The notes under the pieces are model-generated. The model worked only from the letters and a program-made list of their open reading frames with translations. It had not been told where the DNA came from and did no database searches. A stretch of 64,000 nt of DNA. Source: Paenibacillus algorifonticola. GTDB lineage: Bacteria; Bacillota; Bacilli; Paenibacillales; Paenibacillaceae. The translations under genes were made by a program, and so were the position numbers. Where the stretch lies: assembly GCF_000971975.1 (NCBI RefSeq), contig NZ_KQ040779.1, positions 170,757 through 234,756 of the forward strand. Direction: 5' to 3'. Positions 1 to 9,491 of this stretch are shown here, in pieces. Position 1 is the first letter of the stretch. Each line of letters begins with the position of its first letter.

Positions 1-91
1 TATCATGACCAATTCCTACTATCATTGCCTCGCCTGCCTTCAATGATTACTCTGTATGTGCTCTTCTTGTCTCCTGTCTTCCCTTCGAAAG

Positions 92-698
92 CTACCAAGG
101 CCGCTGTGAGCCATCTGGATTCAAAAGCACCAGCTTTGGGCAAACTCCCGACTTCACTTCGGCAAGCTGGCGTTCCATGATCGCTATAAGCGCAATCGCT
201 GAACTATCCGGCGTAAAGTCCCCTTCCGCATCAAGCTTGCCCTGCATATAAGTCTGAACACGACCGGGATGAAGCACGAGCACATGGCCCCCGCCTTCTT
301 TAATACGGTTGTGTATGAGTTTGGATTGCATATTTAATGCCGCCTTCGACATGCAGTAGCCAAACCAGCTCGTACGAGAGCTGTCTTCGATACTGCCCGC
401 TTCAGAGGAAATATTAACAATAAACAATATTCAGCCGATCGGTATGTATAGCTACTAAACGCGCAGCTTCCTTAACAGAAGCATCCTCCGCGACGTTTAA
501 TTCAATGATATGAAGCCGCTCGTCGAACTGCTGCTTCAGCTCCGGCAAGCCTTGCCAATCCGAAGCATAACGCCCGGCAAATACAGTGAATCCCTTCAAA
601 AGCAGCTGCCTGACAAAGCCCAGGCCCAAACCGCGATCTGCTCCGGTCACTAATGCATATCCCATACTCTGTTCCCCCATACGACATATTTGCTCCAT
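92..698 (-). pseudogene. Short-chain dehydrogenase (SDR), internally deleted
   Basis: Two leftward reading frames together make an SDR with its middle missing. The first part (414-698) carries the Rossmann nucleotide-binding start, TGADRGLGLGFVRQ, after MGYALV. The second part (to 92) carries the IVNISSEAGS strand and the catalytic YCMSKAALN (Tyr-x3-Lys). The NNAG region and about 40 residues that normally join them are absent, and the frame changes at the junction near 420-427 (one frame stops at NIVYC, the other starts FIVNISS). With the nucleotide-binding and catalytic halves in different frames, no active reductase is expected. A good ribosome site precedes the first part. Substrate unknown. 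An assembly error is possible. Confidence 0.8.
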
Positions 699-754
699 AA
701 TAACAGAAGCTTGCCCGCTTTTGCAGCGGACAAGCTTCTAAAATACGTCTTTAA

Positions 755-1564
755 TTAAATGCCAGGAATAGGCGCGCGCTTATGCTCGGTTTTCAGGTAT
801 TGCTTCTCCAGCTTTTCCTTTGCCTCAGCGCCAATCTCCTTGCCTTCCAAATAATCGCTGTTGTCATCGTAACTAATGCCAAGCTCAGCCTCATCGGTCT
901 GCCCTTCCCATAAACCAGCGGATGGCGCTTTATCCAGAATGCTCTTCGGCACGCCAAGGTGCGAGGCAAGTTGACGCACCTGGCGTTTGTTCAATGAGCT
1001 GAGCGGCGTAATATCAACGGCTCCGTCGCCCCATTTTGTATAAAAGCCTGTAATCGCTTCGGATGCATGATCCGTACCAACAACGAGCAGATTGAGGTCA
1101 AAGGCGAGAGCATATTGGACAACCATGCGCGTTCTAGCCTTCACATTGCCCTTGCCGCCACGGCTAATATGACGGTGGATGCCAATATTTTTCAAACCGT
1201 GCTCCGTCTCAATGGCGATTTCGTCTACCGCTTCGCCAATGTTCGTTTCCACGGTCTTTGTAATACCGAACGCTTCAGACACCGCGTAGCTATCGGAAAT
1301 ATCCGACTGCTCGCTGTAAGGCTGGTAAACGCCAAGCGTCATATAGTCGCGGCCCGTTTCAGCTGTCAGCTCATCGGTTGCTTTTTTGCAAAGACCCGCT
1401 GCTACTGCGCTGTCGATGCCGCCACTTATGGCGATCAATAAGCCAGTCGTATGGGAGTCCAATACATATTTTTTGAGAAAATCAACGCGGGTGCGGATTT
1501 CCTGATCTACATCAATGACCGGCTTAACGCCAAGCCTTTTAATAATATCTGCTTGTAAGCTCAT
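755..1564 (-). CDS. nadE: NH3-dependent NAD(+) synthetase
   Basis: Makes NAD from deamido-NAD, ATP and ammonia, the last step of NAD biosynthesis, in the cytosol. The 269-residue length fits the ammonia-dependent bacterial form without a glutaminase domain. The PP-loop SGGIDS lies at residues 47-52, and the family segments VVGTDHASEAITGFYTKWGDGA and DKAPSAGLW follow. ATG 1564 is preceded by AGGAGG. The gene sits 14 bases after the bacilliredoxin gene on the same strand, so the two are probably cotranscribed. Identification is secure. Confidence 0.96.
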   Translation of the reverse strand: MSLQADIIKRLGVKPVIDVDQEIRTRVDFLKKYVLDSHTTGLLIAISGGIDSAVAAGLCKKATDELTAETGRDYMTLGVYQPYSEQSDISDSYAVSEAFGITKTVETNIGEAVDEIAIETEHGLKNIGIHRHISRGGKGNVKARTRMVVQYALAFDLNLLVVGTDHASEAITGFYTKWGDGAVDITPLSSLNKRQVRQLASHLGVPKSILDKAPSAGLWEGQTDEAELGISYDDNSDYLEGKEIGAEAKEKLEKQYLKTEHKRAPIPGI

Positions 1565-1578
1565 AGTTCCTCCTGCCC

Positions 1579-2013
1579 TTAGCGGCAGAACCGATCGAAC
1601 GCATCAGCCAGATCGGCTGCAATATCCGACGCGGAACGGTTCTCGATTTGGTGACGCTCGATGAAATGAACAAGCTCTCCGTCCTTCATTAGCGCGATGG
1701 ATGGGGAAGAAGGCGGATACGGAGCAAAATACTCGCGTGCTTTAGCCGTTGCTTCTTTATCCTGCCCAGCAAATACGGTAAACAAATGATCCGGTGTAAT
1801 ATCGTGCTGCAGTGCTTCCGCAACGCCTGGACGGCACTGGCCAGCTGCACATCCGCATACGGAGTTAACAACTACAAGCGCTGTACCTTTCGATTCAGGA
1901 AGATTTTGTTCCACATCCTCAGGTGTGCGAAGCTCTTGAATGCCAAGACGCGTCAAATCATCACGCATCGGTTGAACCATATCCAACATGTATCTCTCAA
2001 ATGACATGGACAC
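1579..2013 (-). CDS. BrxA/BrxB-family bacilliredoxin (YphP/YqiW)
   Basis: Small cytosolic disulfide oxidoreductase that removes bacillithiol from S-bacillithiolated proteins in Firmicutes. The protein has 144 residues, the usual length, with the family's Cys-Gly-Cys active site at residues 53-55 (SVCGCAAGQC) and a third Cys at 60. The GTG at 2013 is nine bases from an AAAGGAG ribosome site; an ATG two codons further in is an alternative. It is the first gene of a probable brx-nadE operon. Whether it is the BrxA or BrxB paralogue cannot be told from this window. Confidence 0.92.
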   Translation of the reverse strand: MSMSFERYMLDMVQPMRDDLTRLGIQELRTPEDVEQNLPESKGTALVVVNSVCGCAAGQCRPGVAEALQHDITPDHLFTVFAGQDKEATAKAREYFAPYPPSSPSIALMKDGELVHFIERHQIENRSASDIAADLADAFDRFCR

Positions 2014-2170
2014 TGAAATACACTCCTTTTTGATAACCTAAATTTAGTTACTATTATAACGCTGGGTAGGAAAATAAAGCAACAGCCGTCCATGTCGCAG
2101 CTGCTGCTCTATGATTCCGCGCTCCTCCTGCTCGCAAGCTGCAAGCAGATAGCGTTCACCGCTTGCCTCA

Positions 2171-2314
2171 TTAGACAGACGGACGATTTGGGCCGTCCAG
2201 CTTCTTGTCGAAACCAGCTTCGGTTGGGGAAGTCCCTTTGCGCTTTTTGGCATTTTCAGCATTTTGCTGCTCCTGCTGCAGGGATTGTTCAGACTTCGCA
2301 TGATTGCGCTCCAT
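2171..2314 (-). CDS. Small hydrophilic protein, 47 aa
   Basis: A short, highly charged, Gln/Lys/Asn-rich protein starting MERNHAKSEQ and ending GFDKKLDGPNRPSV. It has no hydrophobic segment and no cysteine. The start at 2314 is supported by a near-perfect site (GAAGGAGGAGAAT) eight bases upstream. Composition and size resemble the small acid-soluble or spore-associated proteins of Bacillales, but I do not recognise a named family. A longer overlapping frame at 2044-2331 lacks a ribosome site and is taken as a shadow. Confidence 0.6.
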   Translation of the reverse strand: MERNHAKSEQSLQQEQQNAENAKKRKGTSPTEAGFDKKLDGPNRPSV

Positions 2315-2388
2315 GTATTCTCCTCCTTCATCCGTCTTATGATGACTGACAGGCAAAGGTAGTATGTGCAGGTTTAGTTTCCATTATG

Positions 2389-4074
2389 TTATTGAAGCGC
2401 AGACAAAACATCCGTTTCTCCCAGCATAAAGGTTAAAATGAAAGTCGTCCCTACCCCTTCCTCCGACTCCACCTCCAGCTTGCCATTATGCCTTTCGGCA
2501 ATGCTGAGGCAAAGCGGCAGCCCTAGTCCGGTCCCTTTAGACTTTGTCGTATAAAAAGGCTTAAACAGCTGGCTCATCTGCTCAGCAGGAATACCTATGC
2601 CATTATCACGAATGCGCAGCACCACTTTATTTTCCAGAGGAAGATAGCAAGTAAATATATGTAGAATGCCCTTCTCCCCCATCGCCTCCATACCGTTGCG
2701 CACAAGATTAATCAGCAGCTGCTTAATTTCCTTGTCAGACATAAGGAAAGAAGGCAAATCTTCAGCAAGCTCCGTTTGCACGACCTGTCCTCTAAGATTG
2801 GCGTCTGCCTGAAGCAGCGGCAATATTTCCTGTATTATCGTTTGCAAGGAATGATTCTGCATCGCGACGGAACGATTTTGAGCCAATGATAAAAAGTCGC
2901 TAATAATCGTATTCGCCCGGTCCAGCTCCTCCATAACGATCTGGTAATACTGCTGCTCATTTAGTCGGCTGCGCTCCCGCATCAGCTGCATAAAGCCCCG
3001 GATAACCGCCATCGGATTGCGAATTTCATGCGTAATGCTTGCGGCCATTTGCCCAATCAGACTAAGGCGCTCCATTCGTTCCAGTTCATCGCGCAGCAGA
3101 GTAAGCTCTGTTACATCCTGGACAATCAGGGCGGCTCCCGCAATCGAATGATCCTCCTGCCTTCGGATGGCGAACGCCGTCTTAAGCAGCGTTTTGCCGT
3201 CTTCCGTTTGCGGTCCAGTACTGCTCTTGGCCCCAGCGAGTGCATCCTTAAGCAGCTTGATATAAGAACCGTCCTCTTTTGCTGTAAAAAAGGTGTCCAT
3301 ATGCTCTTTTCCCGAAAATAAACCTCCGCTTGCCTCAAACTGGCGCTGGAACAGCTCCTTGCCGTTCGCATTCAAATGCGTGATGACGCCATGCTCATCA
3401 GTGAACAAAATCGCCAGCAGCATTTCATCGATGAACTGCTGTTGTTTTTCTACTTCTAGCCGATAGCTGGACGAAACATTTTTGAGCTCCAGCTGCAGTC
3501 GTGAATTTTCAACAAAGCTTTCTACAATAAAAATAGATAACCAAATGGCAATGAGCGAGCCAAGCAATAGTAAAATAAATACCGCCATAAGCTCAGCCGA
3601 CCAGTGAAAGCCCTCATTCATCATAAACACGAGAAACATTAAAGATATGTAAACGGAGATCGGCGTTATTAATTTAACGCCTAAGAGCCGCTTTCGATGG
3701 AAGGGCGTTTTGCTGAACCGCTTGGCACAGAGCAATATAATGGGTACATGAACAAGCATAAAAAAGACAAAAACTATTTTCTCCGCCTCAGTGTCAAGCG
3801 CTGGTACTCTGAGAACAATATAAAGCAGATCAAGAATGAGGGAGCCATAAACCCCTCCGTATAAAGAGCCCAAAATAAACGGAACGAAGCGGAAATTCAA
3901 CTCATATCCATTAAAATCCGTCGAAACCGACATACAAGCGACCATTGCCACCGCGCTTGCAGCCGTTATAAGCATTCGAATATGTTTTTCCTTGCGCTGC
4001 TTATAATGCCAGAGCTGAAAGGAAAATACAGGAATAAGTGAAATTACGAATTGTAGCAGCAATTCTTTCAACAC
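2389..4074 (-). CDS. Membrane sensor histidine kinase, KinB-like
   Basis: Orphan sensor kinase of 561 residues. Residues about 1-185 form six or so membrane spans of the LytS/KinB-like 5TM type. A PAS domain covers about 210-325, followed by HisKA with the phosphorylated His349 in SITHEIRNP, and an HATPase domain with DNGIGIP and GTGLGLPL. No response regulator gene is adjacent. In Bacillales such unpaired kinases with this architecture typically feed the Spo0F/Spo0A phosphorelay that starts sporulation, so a sporulation or stationary-phase role is inferred. The GTG start is preceded by a G-rich site GGGGGGAGA. Confidence 0.88.
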   Translation of the reverse strand: MLKELLLQFVISLIPVFSFQLWHYKQRKEKHIRMLITAASAVAMVACMSVSTDFNGYELNFRFVPFILGSLYGGVYGSLILDLLYIVLRVPALDTEAEKIVFVFFMLVHVPIILLCAKRFSKTPFHRKRLLGVKLITPISVYISLMFLVFMMNEGFHWSAELMAVFILLLLGSLIAIWLSIFIVESFVENSRLQLELKNVSSSYRLEVEKQQQFIDEMLLAILFTDEHGVITHLNANGKELFQRQFEASGGLFSGKEHMDTFFTAKEDGSYIKLLKDALAGAKSSTGPQTEDGKTLLKTAFAIRRQEDHSIAGAALIVQDVTELTLLRDELERMERLSLIGQMAASITHEIRNPMAVIRGFMQLMRERSRLNEQQYYQIVMEELDRANTIISDFLSLAQNRSVAMQNHSLQTIIQEILPLLQADANLRGQVVQTELAEDLPSFLMSDKEIKQLLINLVRNGMEAMGEKGILHIFTCYLPLENKVVLRIRDNGIGIPAEQMSQLFKPFYTTKSKGTGLGLPLCLSIAERHNGKLEVESEEGVGTTFILTFMLGETDVLSALQ

Positions 4075-4109
4075 GAACGACAGGTCTCCCCCCCTAATCG
4101 CTTACTAGA

Positions 4110-4970
4110 TTAAATTGCGTGATCCTTATTTTCATCTGTATGCATATTCAGCCAGTTCGTCACCACTTCAATAAAACGCTGTGCTTCTAGATCATTATGC
4201 AGCTCATGATAGCCTTCAGGCCAAGAAACAAAAGTACATGCCTCGCCTAGCTGCTGCGCCACCTGCTCGCTTGCTTTATAAGAGGTGATTTTGTCAGCTG
4301 TACCGTGAATGAGCAGCAGCGGCACTTTCAACTGCCCGCAATTGGCGATTGCCCATTCTCCTGAATCATGGAGATTCAGAAAGGTTTTAACCGTAATGCG
4401 GGAATGGCATAACGGGTCTCCTTCAATATGGGCGGCCTCCTCATAGCCTCTGCGATACAGCTCCCCACCCTTCAATCCTGTCGATTGCGGCAGCCCCGGC
4501 CAAATGGCGGCCAGCCGCTTCCCAAGCCAAACCTTGGCACGGGGTGGTGTAAAGGCAAGCTTTAGCCACGGACTGGACAGCACGAGCGCCTTCACTGCAG
4601 GCTGGAGCCGCAGTGCACAATTTATTGCGATATTGCCGCCCATGCTGTGTCCATAAAGAAAGATTGGCAGTCCTGGGTGGCGCTCCGCTGCCTGCTCCAC
4701 CAGCAAGGCGGCGTGGGCTGCCGCATCATCTACAGAAGGCAAATGCCCTCTTGGGCCGGATGAACGACCATGGCCCTGCTGATCAATAGCGATTACAACA
4801 TATTGAGCAGCAACTAGCCTGGCAGCATATGCGCTATAACGTTCACCATGCTCGCCCATACCATGTATTAGACATAAAACGCCTTTTGGACGGTCCTTAT
4901 CAGGCTTCCACTCCCTTACGTATAGTTCGGTATCCCCATAACCCTGAAACGTCCATTCCATACGAATCAT
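4110..4970 (-). CDS. Alpha/beta hydrolase, monoacylglycerol lipase-like
   Basis: Serine hydrolase of the S33 hydrolase_4 family (lysophospholipase or monoacylglycerol lipase type), about 286 residues. It shows the oxyanion HGMGEHGERY near residue 36, the nucleophile elbow GHSMGG near residue 108, an Asp in HGTADKI, and a C-terminal His in GYHELHND, so the triad is complete. No signal peptide is seen, so it is cytosolic. ATG 4970 was chosen because GGAGG lies eight bases upstream; an upstream GTG at 4979 is inside that site. It is divergent from the flavoprotein gene at 5074. Substrate unproven. Confidence 0.86.
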   Translation of the reverse strand: MIRMEWTFQGYGDTELYVREWKPDKDRPKGVLCLIHGMGEHGERYSAYAARLVAAQYVVIAIDQQGHGRSSGPRGHLPSVDDAAAHAALLVEQAAERHPGLPIFLYGHSMGGNIAINCALRLQPAVKALVLSSPWLKLAFTPPRAKVWLGKRLAAIWPGLPQSTGLKGGELYRRGYEEAAHIEGDPLCHSRITVKTFLNLHDSGEWAIANCGQLKVPLLLIHGTADKITSYKASEQVAQQLGEACTFVSWPEGYHELHNDLEAQRFIEVVTNWLNMHTDENKDHAI

Positions 4971-5073
4971 CCTAGGCACCTCCAGCTGATGAATTATGTT
5001 CTATTATAACTCAATATTTTGTCGAAAGAATGGTACAATAAACAAGATTGTAGAAAGAAAGGCTGAGTGAATC

Positions 5074-6453
5074 ATGTACGATATTATAATTGTTGGCGGA
5101 GGCCCATCCGGCCTAATGGCAGCGGTAGCTGCAAGCGCGCACGGAGCCTCTGTTCTTCTCGTTGACAAAGGAGACAAGCTGGGGCGCAAGCTCGGCATTT
5201 CCGGAGGCGGACGCTGTAACGTAACGAACGCAAAAGATATGGATCAGCTCATACAACATATACCCGGAAACGGGAAGTTTTTATTCAGTGCACTGAATGC
5301 GTTTGGCAATCGCGATATTATCGCCTTTTTCGAAGGGATGGGCATTGCCTTGAAGGAGGAAGACCGAGGGCGGATGTTTCCGGTATCTGACAAGGCCAAA
5401 ACCGTCGTCGATGCGCTCATTCGCAAAGTTCGGGAGCAAGGGGTCGACATTCGGACGAATACACCCGTGCGTGAGGTCCTTTACGCAAACGGTGCGGTAA
5501 AAGGGCTGTTGCTGCAAAATGGTGAAAAGCTCGCGGCGAAAGCCGTCATCGTCGCTACTGGCGGCAAATCCGTCCCCCATACCGGCTCGACAGGAGACGG
5601 CTATCCTTGGGCGGTCAGCGGCGGGCATACGATTACCGAGCTGTATCCGACAGAAGTACCTCTGACATCTTTCGAGCCTTGGATACGCAGCAAAACACTA
5701 CAAGGCATTTCACTCCGCGAGGTGGAGCTTACGGTGTGGAATGCGAAAGGCAAAAAACTGATCACTCATGAGGGCGACATGATCTTCACCCACTTCGGCT
5801 TATCCGGCCCAACCGCCCTTAGATGCAGCCAATTCGTCGTCAAAGCGCTCAAGCAGGCGGCAAGCAAAGAGCAGCATGCTTCTGGTACAGTTGAAGCCTT
5901 CAGTGGAGCAGATAGCAGTATAGGTGAAGCAGGCGCTTTAGACGCGATATCTCAATCAGGAAGCGGAGCACGGGAGGCTGCAACCGTGCTCGTCACAATC
6001 GACCTGCTGCCAGGGCGCTCCGAAGCCGAGGTTTATCAGGAAATGATGCAAATGGCGAAGCAGGAGTCGAAAAAAGCGATTAAAAATGTGCTTCGCGGCT
6101 ACTTGCAGGAGCGGCTGCTGGATTTCCTGCTTCAGCAAAATGGCATCAGCGGCGATATTACGTATGACAACCTTCCTAAAGGTCCATTTCTTGCGCTCGC
6201 CAAGCATATTAAAGCTTTCCCTGTAAAAGTGAACGGCACGCTGTCCATTGAGGAAGCTTTCGTCACAGGCGGCGGGGTCCATCTTAAGGAAATCGATCCG
6301 AAGACGATGGGCTCCAAGCAAAGCGCAGGCCTTTATTTTTGCGGCGAGGTTCTCGATATTCACGGTTACACTGGCGGTTACAACATTACTGCGGCCTTCT
6401 CAACAGGCTATAACGCAGGTAAAAGCGCGGCACTGGCTGTCTCTGACAGCTAA
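5074..6453 (+). CDS. FAD-dependent oxidoreductase, HI0933/BaiN-like family
   Basis: Flavoprotein of 459 residues with an N-terminal dinucleotide fold ([13 protein letters not shown]), a second glycine cluster [10 protein letters not shown], and the C-terminal [14 protein letters not shown] motif of the HI0933 family (YtfP/YhiN/BaiN). Members bind FAD and probably NAD(P)H, but the physiological substrate is usually unknown. Compared with the family core there is an extra Ser/Gly/Ala-rich stretch at about residues 268-310 ([20 protein letters not shown]), probably a surface loop. The gene is monocistronic and ends inside its own terminator. Confidence 0.88.
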   Translation: MYDIIIVGGGPSGLMAAVAASAHGASVLLVDKGDKLGRKLGISGGGRCNVTNAKDMDQLIQHIPGNGKFLFSALNAFGNRDIIAFFEGMGIALKEEDRGRMFPVSDKAKTVVDALIRKVREQGVDIRTNTPVREVLYANGAVKGLLLQNGEKLAAKAVIVATGGKSVPHTGSTGDGYPWAVSGGHTITELYPTEVPLTSFEPWIRSKTLQGISLREVELTVWNAKGKKLITHEGDMIFTHFGLSGPTALRCSQFVVKALKQAASKEQHASGTVEAFSGADSSIGEAGALDAISQSGSGAREAATVLVTIDLLPGRSEAEVYQEMMQMAKQESKKAIKNVLRGYLQERLLDFLLQQNGISGDITYDNLPKGPFLALAKHIKAFPVKVNGTLSIEEAFVTGGGVHLKEIDPKTMGSKQSAGLYFCGEVLDIHGYTGGYNITAAFSTGYNAGKSAALAVSDS

Positions 6454-6469
6454 GCCGCGCTTTTCTTTT
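6421..6469 (+). terminator. Intrinsic terminator overlapping the stop of the flavoprotein gene
   Basis: Eleven-base arms AAAAGCGCGGC and GCCGCGCTTTT surround the last codons of the gene at 5074-6453, followed by TTCTTTTG. The stem includes coding sequence. Confidence 0.75.
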
Positions 6470-6483
6470 GCCGGAAATGCTGG

Positions 6484-6774
6484 CTACAGCTCCTCGTTCC
6501 AATCCTCATTCACGATATGCGCAGGAATGGCGATGCTGTCAAGCGAATAGGCAGTATCCGTGTAAGCGTTCGCATCAATGGCAGATTCCTGAATAAGCCG
6601 CCCGCCATGCATCTGCATAATTTCAAGCGCAGAAATGAGATCATTCCCCACCATATGAATATGCAGCTTTCCTCCTTCATGCAGAACCGGATCATAGCCA
6701 AGCTGCTCCAATGTATCAAAGGCAAGCGCAGCGCTGTTAATATCTGCGAAATCAAACAATAATGCCGAATTCAT
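6484..6774 (-). CDS. Uncharacterised 96-aa protein
   Basis: Short acidic soluble protein beginning MNSALLFDFADINSAALAFDTLEQLGY with a His-rich stretch KLHIHMVGNDLISALEI in the middle. The pattern of alternating beta strands and helices suggests a small ferredoxin-like (ACT-like) fold, but I recognise no family. A strong ribosome site (AAAGGAGAAATAACC) precedes ATG 6774, so it is a real gene. It converges on the flavoprotein gene and shares the terminator region. Confidence 0.65.
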   Translation of the reverse strand: MNSALLFDFADINSAALAFDTLEQLGYDPVLHEGGKLHIHMVGNDLISALEIMQMHGGRLIQESAIDANAYTDTAYSLDSIAIPAHIVNEDWNEEL

Positions 6775-6969
6775 CGGTTATTTCTCCTTTCGGGCGTTGA
6801 CTCTAACTTTAGTCTGCCCCAATTTGTTAACGAAGTATGACTAAAGGGTGTTGTCATTTCGAGTTTTTTTCTGCATAATTTAAAATACGAGATATGTCAT
6901 ATTTAATAACTCTTAATGTAATCAAACTTAACCTTAGATATACCACTGATTGAAGGAGGCATTATTAGC

Positions 6970-7860
6970 ATGCATACGATCTTTTACCAGCTAGCCGACC
7001 CGATGATGATTGTGGAGTATGATTTTAACCGCTGGTATATTCGCGACATTAACAAAGCTTTCACCGGGCTGTCCGGCTATCGAAAGCATGAGCTTCTAGA
7101 GGTCAACCCGGAGGATTTTGTGAAAGATTCGCTGCCTTTCGGACAGCTGATGGCGAAGCTTATTGAGGATGAGCAATTGACGTTCGATGCCGAGCTGACG
7201 ACGCGTTCTACGATGACTGCAACCGTTCGACTGAGCTGCCGTAAATTTCAAATGGAGGAACAAACGTATTATATGCTCGTCTGCAAGGATGTTTCTGCCG
7301 AGCGCTGGGGCGATGAATTCGCTGTCGATCATAAAATTATGATGGCCATCGGCATCTCTGAACAATTCCGCATTTTTTCGCTGAAGCGTTATTTTGCTCC
7401 GCTGGCCCAAGGCTCGGCCAGCTTCTTGAACCGCAGCATTTTTGAATTGGTAGCCGAGGAGCACCGCGCACCGCTGCGCCGCATTATGGAACGGGCCAAA
7501 AGCATCGGCAAAATAGAGCATTTGGAGCTGCATATGCATATCGGGGAAGGCAAGAATACGGCAAAAGCATTGATTAAACCTTTCTATTCGGGCAATAGGG
7601 CGTTTAATAACTATTTGATCATGCTCACTGAGCTGAACGAGCAAGCCCAAGAGGAGGACCCTTCCTACAAGCTCAGAATGCTGATGCTGAACAAAAATAT
7701 TTCCGCTACATCGCTTTCCCGCTCTACGCTTATTTCCTTGACGACCATTTCCAAAATCCGCAATGGCAAAATAAAAAAGCCTCAGCGGCTCACAGCCGAG
7801 CTCATCGCCGGAGAGCTGGGAGTAAAGCCGGAAGCGATTTGGAGCAGCTTCAAGCAGTAA
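6970..7860 (+). CDS. PAS-domain protein with C-terminal XRE-like helix-turn-helix
   Basis: 296 residues. The N-terminal third is a PAS domain (YDFNRWYIRDINKAFTGLSGY, DFVKDSLP), a second less clear PAS-like half covers about 120-225, and the last 60 residues (LNKNISATSLSRSTLISLTTISKIRNGKIKKP) look like a Cro/XRE helix-turn-helix. There is no kinase, cyclase or membrane part, so it is probably a one-component cytosolic sensor-regulator. ATG 6970 has AAGGAGG upstream. Its ligand and targets are unknown. The order PAS then HTH is unusual. Confidence 0.75.
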   Translation: MHTIFYQLADPMMIVEYDFNRWYIRDINKAFTGLSGYRKHELLEVNPEDFVKDSLPFGQLMAKLIEDEQLTFDAELTTRSTMTATVRLSCRKFQMEEQTYYMLVCKDVSAERWGDEFAVDHKIMMAIGISEQFRIFSLKRYFAPLAQGSASFLNRSIFELVAEEHRAPLRRIMERAKSIGKIEHLELHMHIGEGKNTAKALIKPFYSGNRAFNNYLIMLTELNEQAQEEDPSYKLRMLMLNKNISATSLSRSTLISLTTISKIRNGKIKKPQRLTAELIAGELGVKPEAIWSSFKQ

Positions 7861-7907
7861 TGGAGCGTTGGTTTGGCTCCTCTCTCTCCGTACCCCTCTC
7901 TTCCCAT

Positions 7908-7945
7908 AAAAAAAGCCGCTTCTCCTAGACAACAGAAGAAGCGGC
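7908..7945 (-). terminator. Terminator of the xylAB operon
   Basis: Arms GCCGCTTCT (7915-7923) and AGAAGCGGC (7937-7945). Read leftward the hairpin is followed by seven T residues, placing it 30 bases after the xylB stop. Confidence 0.85.
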
Positions 7946-7973
7946 AGCCATATGTGTTCTTGCGATAACCTCG

Positions 7974-9473
7974 CTAGCTGCGGTAAGCGGCTAACGCTTC
8001 GTTCAAACTGCGCGTTTGCGCATAAACTTGCTGATAAATGCGGAACAACCCCTTATAGGCTTCAACAGCCTCAGGCTGTGGCGAATATTGCTTGGCATGC
8101 TTCACGAACTTTGCCGCGCAAGCCTCCAGGCTCTCAAACCAGCCGCTGCCGTAAGCAGCAAGCATCGCTGCGCCGAGGCCAGGCCCCTGCTCATTTTCGA
8201 GCGCTACTACCTTCGCGTCAAAAATGTCCGCCTGCATTTGCAGCCATACCGGGTTTTGCGCGCCTCCGCCAATCGATACAATCGTATTAACCGTTTTGCC
8301 AGCCGCACGGAACATATCAACTGATTCGTGCAGCGAGAACGTAATGCCCTCCATCACTGCACGGGCAAAATGAATCCGCTCATGCGAGCCGTCCACGCCG
8401 ATAAAGCTGGCGCGAATAAGGGAATCGGGATGCGGCGTACGCTCGCCTACGAGATAAGGCGTAAACAGCAGACCGCCTGCGCCCGGCTTCACTTCTTCAA
8501 TGCCTGCAAGCAGCTCATCAAAGGATTCATCCGGTGCGAACGTCTTCTTGAACCAGCTCAGGCTATAGCCTGCCGCCAGCGTCACGCCCATCGCGTAGAA
8601 AGCATCTTCCTTGCCATGATTGAAAAAATGCACCTTGCCGGCAAAATCCTTATTTTTGTCATTTTCATAAGACAAAATAACGCCGGACGTACCGATGCTG
8701 CATAATGTCAAGCCTTCGCTCAAAATACCTGCGCCGATTGCGCCGCAAGCATTGTCGGCTCCGCCAGCGAACACCTTTACCGTAGCTGGCAGACCTGTGC
8801 GCTGCGCCAGTTCAGCAAGCAGTGTTCCCGTCTGCCCGTGTGACTCGACGAGCGGCGGACAGAAGCTTGCTGGCAGCTCAAATGCCGCAAGCACCTCTTC
8901 GCTCCAGCGCTTCGCCGCTACATCCAGCAGCAGCGTGCCTGCTGCATCGGAATAATCCATGTGGCGCTCGCCCGTCAAGCGATAGCGCACATAATCTTTA
9001 GGCAGCAGAAACAGCTCTGCCTGTTCGAAAGCTGCGGGCTCATTCTCACGCACCCACAGGATTTTCGGCAGTGTAAAACCTTCCAGCGCTGGATTGCGCG
9101 TAATGCCGAGCAGCTTGTCGCCAAGCGTACGCTCGATTTCACGGCATTGCGCCGTTGTGCGCGTATCATTCCATAGAATGGCATTACGCACCGGATTCCC
9201 TGCACCACTCAGCAGCACAAGACCATGCATTTGACCAGAGAAGCTGATGCCCTCGATTTGCGCGCTTGCTTCTGGTCCAATTGCAGCGGCCAGCTCGCCA
9301 AGCGCCTCAAGCGTTGCATCGACCCAATCATCAGGCTTCTGCTCGCTCCAGCCCGTGTGCTCATGATAAAGCGGGTAGCTGCGGGAAGCTTCGCCAGCAA
9401 CCGTGCCTTCTTTATTAATGAGGAGCGCCTTGACCGCGCTCGTACCTAAATCTATTCCAATGACATAGCTCAT
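7974..9473 (-). CDS. xylB: Xylulokinase
   Basis: Phosphorylates D-xylulose to xylulose 5-phosphate for the pentose phosphate pathway. At 499 residues it is full length for the FGGY kinases. The N-terminal phosphate-binding segment GIDLGTSAVKALLI, the FSGQMHGLV and LWNDTRT substrate segments, and the C-terminal SIGGGAQNPVWLQMQADI adenosine motif are all present. It starts 18 bases after xylA with a GGAGGAC site, so xylA and xylB form one operon ending at the terminator near 7908. It is expected to be induced by xylose through XylR and repressed by CcpA. Confidence 0.97.
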   Translation of the reverse strand: MSYVIGIDLGTSAVKALLINKEGTVAGEASRSYPLYHEHTGWSEQKPDDWVDATLEALGELAAAIGPEASAQIEGISFSGQMHGLVLLSGAGNPVRNAILWNDTRTTAQCREIERTLGDKLLGITRNPALEGFTLPKILWVRENEPAAFEQAELFLLPKDYVRYRLTGERHMDYSDAAGTLLLDVAAKRWSEEVLAAFELPASFCPPLVESHGQTGTLLAELAQRTGLPATVKVFAGGADNACGAIGAGILSEGLTLCSIGTSGVILSYENDKNKDFAGKVHFFNHGKEDAFYAMGVTLAAGYSLSWFKKTFAPDESFDELLAGIEEVKPGAGGLLFTPYLVGERTPHPDSLIRASFIGVDGSHERIHFARAVMEGITFSLHESVDMFRAAGKTVNTIVSIGGGAQNPVWLQMQADIFDAKVVALENEQGPGLGAAMLAAYGSGWFESLEACAAKFVKHAKQYSPQPEAVEAYKGLFRIYQQVYAQTRSLNEALAAYRS

Positions 9474-9491
9474 AGCCGAAGTCCTCCCGAC

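Noticed and set aside
2044..2331. 95-residue frame overlapping the small 47-residue gene
   Set aside because: The 47-residue frame has the excellent ribosome site; the longer one has none, though its last 50 residues look partly protein-like.
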